Positions 15,855 through 17,110 of a stretch of DNA of 17,110 nt are shown in pieces (the first letter of the stretch is position 1; each line of letters opens with the position of its first letter). Location: contig NW_006763315.1 of assembly GCF_000218685.1 (NCBI RefSeq), forward strand, positions 1 through 17,110, written 5' to 3'. The notes beneath the pieces were generated by a model that was given only the letters and a program-made list of their open reading frames with translations, had not been told where the DNA came from and ran no database searches. Origin of the DNA: Serpula lacrymans var. lacrymans S7.9 (lineage: Eukaryota > Basidiomycota > Agaricomycetes > Boletales > Serpulaceae). The translations under genes and the position numbers were made by a program.

Positions 15855-15927
15855 GGCCATATAGCTCAATTGGTAGAGCAGCTGGCATGTATCCAGAAGG
15901 TTCCAGGTTCAATCCCTGGTCTGGTCA
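15855..15927 (+). tRNA. tRNA-shaped gene or pseudogene, apparent anticodon TGT (Thr)
   Basis: The 73 bases fold as a full cloverleaf. The acceptor stem pairs at six of seven positions, counting one G-T. The D stem is GCTC/GAGC. The anticodon stem has four good pairs plus one mismatch, and the T stem is CCAGG/CCTGG. The A box (TAGCTCAATTGG) and B box (GGTTCAATCCC) are canonical, and TTTT at 15936-15939 could end transcription. The anticodon loop reads CATGTAT, giving TGT, but position 33 is A instead of the nearly universal T. That suggests a pseudogene or a SINE head. No intron is seen. Confidence 0.7.
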
Positions 15928-16021
15928 TTATCCAATTTTATCAAAATCCCTACCTGGTCGTGATTTTGCGTACAAACACCAAGGCTCAATATAGTAACTT
16001 GATTATCCTTTTATGGGTGTT
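15928..16021. other. Short spacer with pol III terminator
   Basis: Apart from the TTTT run at 15936-15939 after the tRNA-like sequence, I see nothing here. It separates that sequence from the 3' end of the transposase pseudogene. Confidence 0.4.
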
Positions 16022-17110
16022 CTAATCTAATCTATGTGTCACAGTCTCTGGAACATGACAGTGCAAGGAGTATCTACGAGAGCTGAATTGCTTTACCACA
16101 AATTGAGCCTCTGTGGCATCCTTACCACCTCTGTAAGCATCCATCCACCTGATCATCTGATGCTCCCACTTCTGAATGGTGTGAATATCCACTGATTCAA
16201 GAGCCTTTGGCAACTGCTCTTGCAAACCATCATAAGATCAATTGCAGTGCTTGAAAAGGTATCTTTTGACTGCACCCCAAAAAACTTCAATGAAGTTAAG
16301 CTCACAGTGATACTTTAGCAGAAAAATGTGCAGATGACCAGCAGCCTCAATGGTTTCTTGGACAAGGGATATCTGTTCTCAAAAACCGGGCTGTATGGAA
16401 GGGGTGCAGGTGGCACAGCAATTTGTTGCCTTCAGATTACATTTGGAATCATCTCGGCAGATGAGAAGCATACCGGGGCGCCACAGATTACGCTCCTAAA
16501 GGACTTGCTTCATCCCTTCCGGCTGGCTGGGATATTTGTTATGGTCCGGGGAACATTATTGGCTGCAAGACCCAATCACCATCTCACATGCATGGCACCT
16601 GCCGCCGGGGTTCAAATTTATGGTCTGAACCCAGAGGGCATCCTTCAGCTATGCCAAATGACCTTGAGAGTTATCAACCATAATTAGAGCTTGATATTCT
16701 GGGCCGTGCAGCCTCTCAAAGGTTGGGATAATTTTCTCTTTGAGCTGCCCAATGTCACTTGTCAATTCAACTGAGAAAGTTGGAACCATAAGACACAGAC
16801 CTGTTTAACAAAGAGCTCCCCTGTCCAGTACCCATCATAATTATTTCCATACTCCAGCTGCTGACCCGCATTCTTCAGCCAACTAACTATTGAAGATATT
16901 ACATTACTCCAATGTGAGCCTCGACCCACTCCCTTCTTCAGTAGTGGCTGTCCACCATTTGGTCCCCAGCCGGCTTTTGGCCCATCATTAGCTTGCATTG
17001 TTGACTCGTCATGTGCCAATAGGACAAGCTTCTTGGTGCCCCGTGGTAAGATTTTTCTGATTTCTTCGCCAATGTTCCCAACTTTGTATCAACCAGCCAA
17101 ATACAATGCT
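16022..17110 (-). pseudogene. DDE-superfamily transposase, C-terminal half, broken and cut by the window edge
   Basis: On the minus strand the frame enters from the right edge and shows the catalytic block LLAHDESTMQAND (first Asp, near 17010). It continues with QPLLKKGVGRGSH and YDGYWTGELFVKQ. A 56-bp intron (16745-16800, GTCTGT...GGGCAG) joins to LKEKIIP and the second catalytic block MVDNSQGH. The third block, KYHCELNFIEVFWG, carries the catalytic Glu, and the tail RWMDAYRGG reaches a TAG at 16022-16024. This layout is that of the large DDE transposase family of Agaricomycete genomes. At least five in-frame stops lie between the second and third blocks and beyond, the first at 16649-16651, so it is inactive. 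The N-terminal half lies outside the window. No terminal inverted repeat is visible. Confidence 0.8.

Noticed and set aside
15843..16025. Plus-strand ORF with an AQLVEQ...PGSIPG-like peptide
   Set aside because: This is the well-known translation artefact of a tRNA sequence; it overlaps the cloverleaf at 15855-15927.
1..17110. CRISPR arrays, rRNA genes, bacterial operons or Shine-Dalgarno sites
   Set aside because: None were seen; the introns, chromodomain element and pol III boxes show a eukaryotic nuclear sequence.

Overview
The window looks like a transposon graveyard from the nuclear genome of a basidiomycete fungus, most likely an Agaricomycete. The reasons are a chromodomain-bearing Ty3/gypsy retrotransposon, a KDZ-transposase-associated CxC2 cysteine-cluster gene, an Agaricomycete-type DDE transposase remnant, and a spliced gene whose inferred introns are all 50-52 bp. 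I see no intact host gene with a recognised function. Calls rest on reading translations and motifs by eye; no database was searched.

Left part (1-4565). A solo LTR (38-447, minus strand) has a 5-bp target duplication. An anonymous AT-rich stretch follows, then the 3' end of an old element of the same family (pol remnant 1392-2318, then its 3' LTR). The pol remnant is split by a 542-bp solo LTR of another family (1532-2073, target duplication AAATT). The 3' LTR is split by a 1,738-bp segment (2590-4327) flanked by an exact 85-bp direct repeat. That segment carries a 180-codon ORF of unknown function.

Centre (4916-11193). A young chromovirus, 4921-11188, has LTRs that read identical over 391 bp and a GGTGG target duplication. 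It has a TATA box, a predicted self-priming site complementary to the predicted RNA 5' end, gag, a -1 frameshift signal (GGGAAAA plus a hairpin), and pol with protease, RT, RNase H, integrase, GPY/F and chromodomain. Pol carries one in-frame TGA in the integrase region. The element sits inside the coding sequence of an already decayed CxC2/KDZ-associated gene whose frame resumes across the insertion (4843-4920 and 11194-11668).

Right part (11194-17110). After the CxC2 remnant come a cluster of AGTC words at roughly 10-11 bp spacing, a broken multi-exon gene on the minus strand with a SAP-like C-terminus (12239-13816), a decayed gag from another gypsy family (14711-15566, minus), a tRNA-shaped sequence (15855-15927), and a DDE transposase pseudogene running off the right edge (minus).

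The inferred order of events is: solo LTRs and old elements first, decay of the CxC2 gene, then the young chromovirus last.
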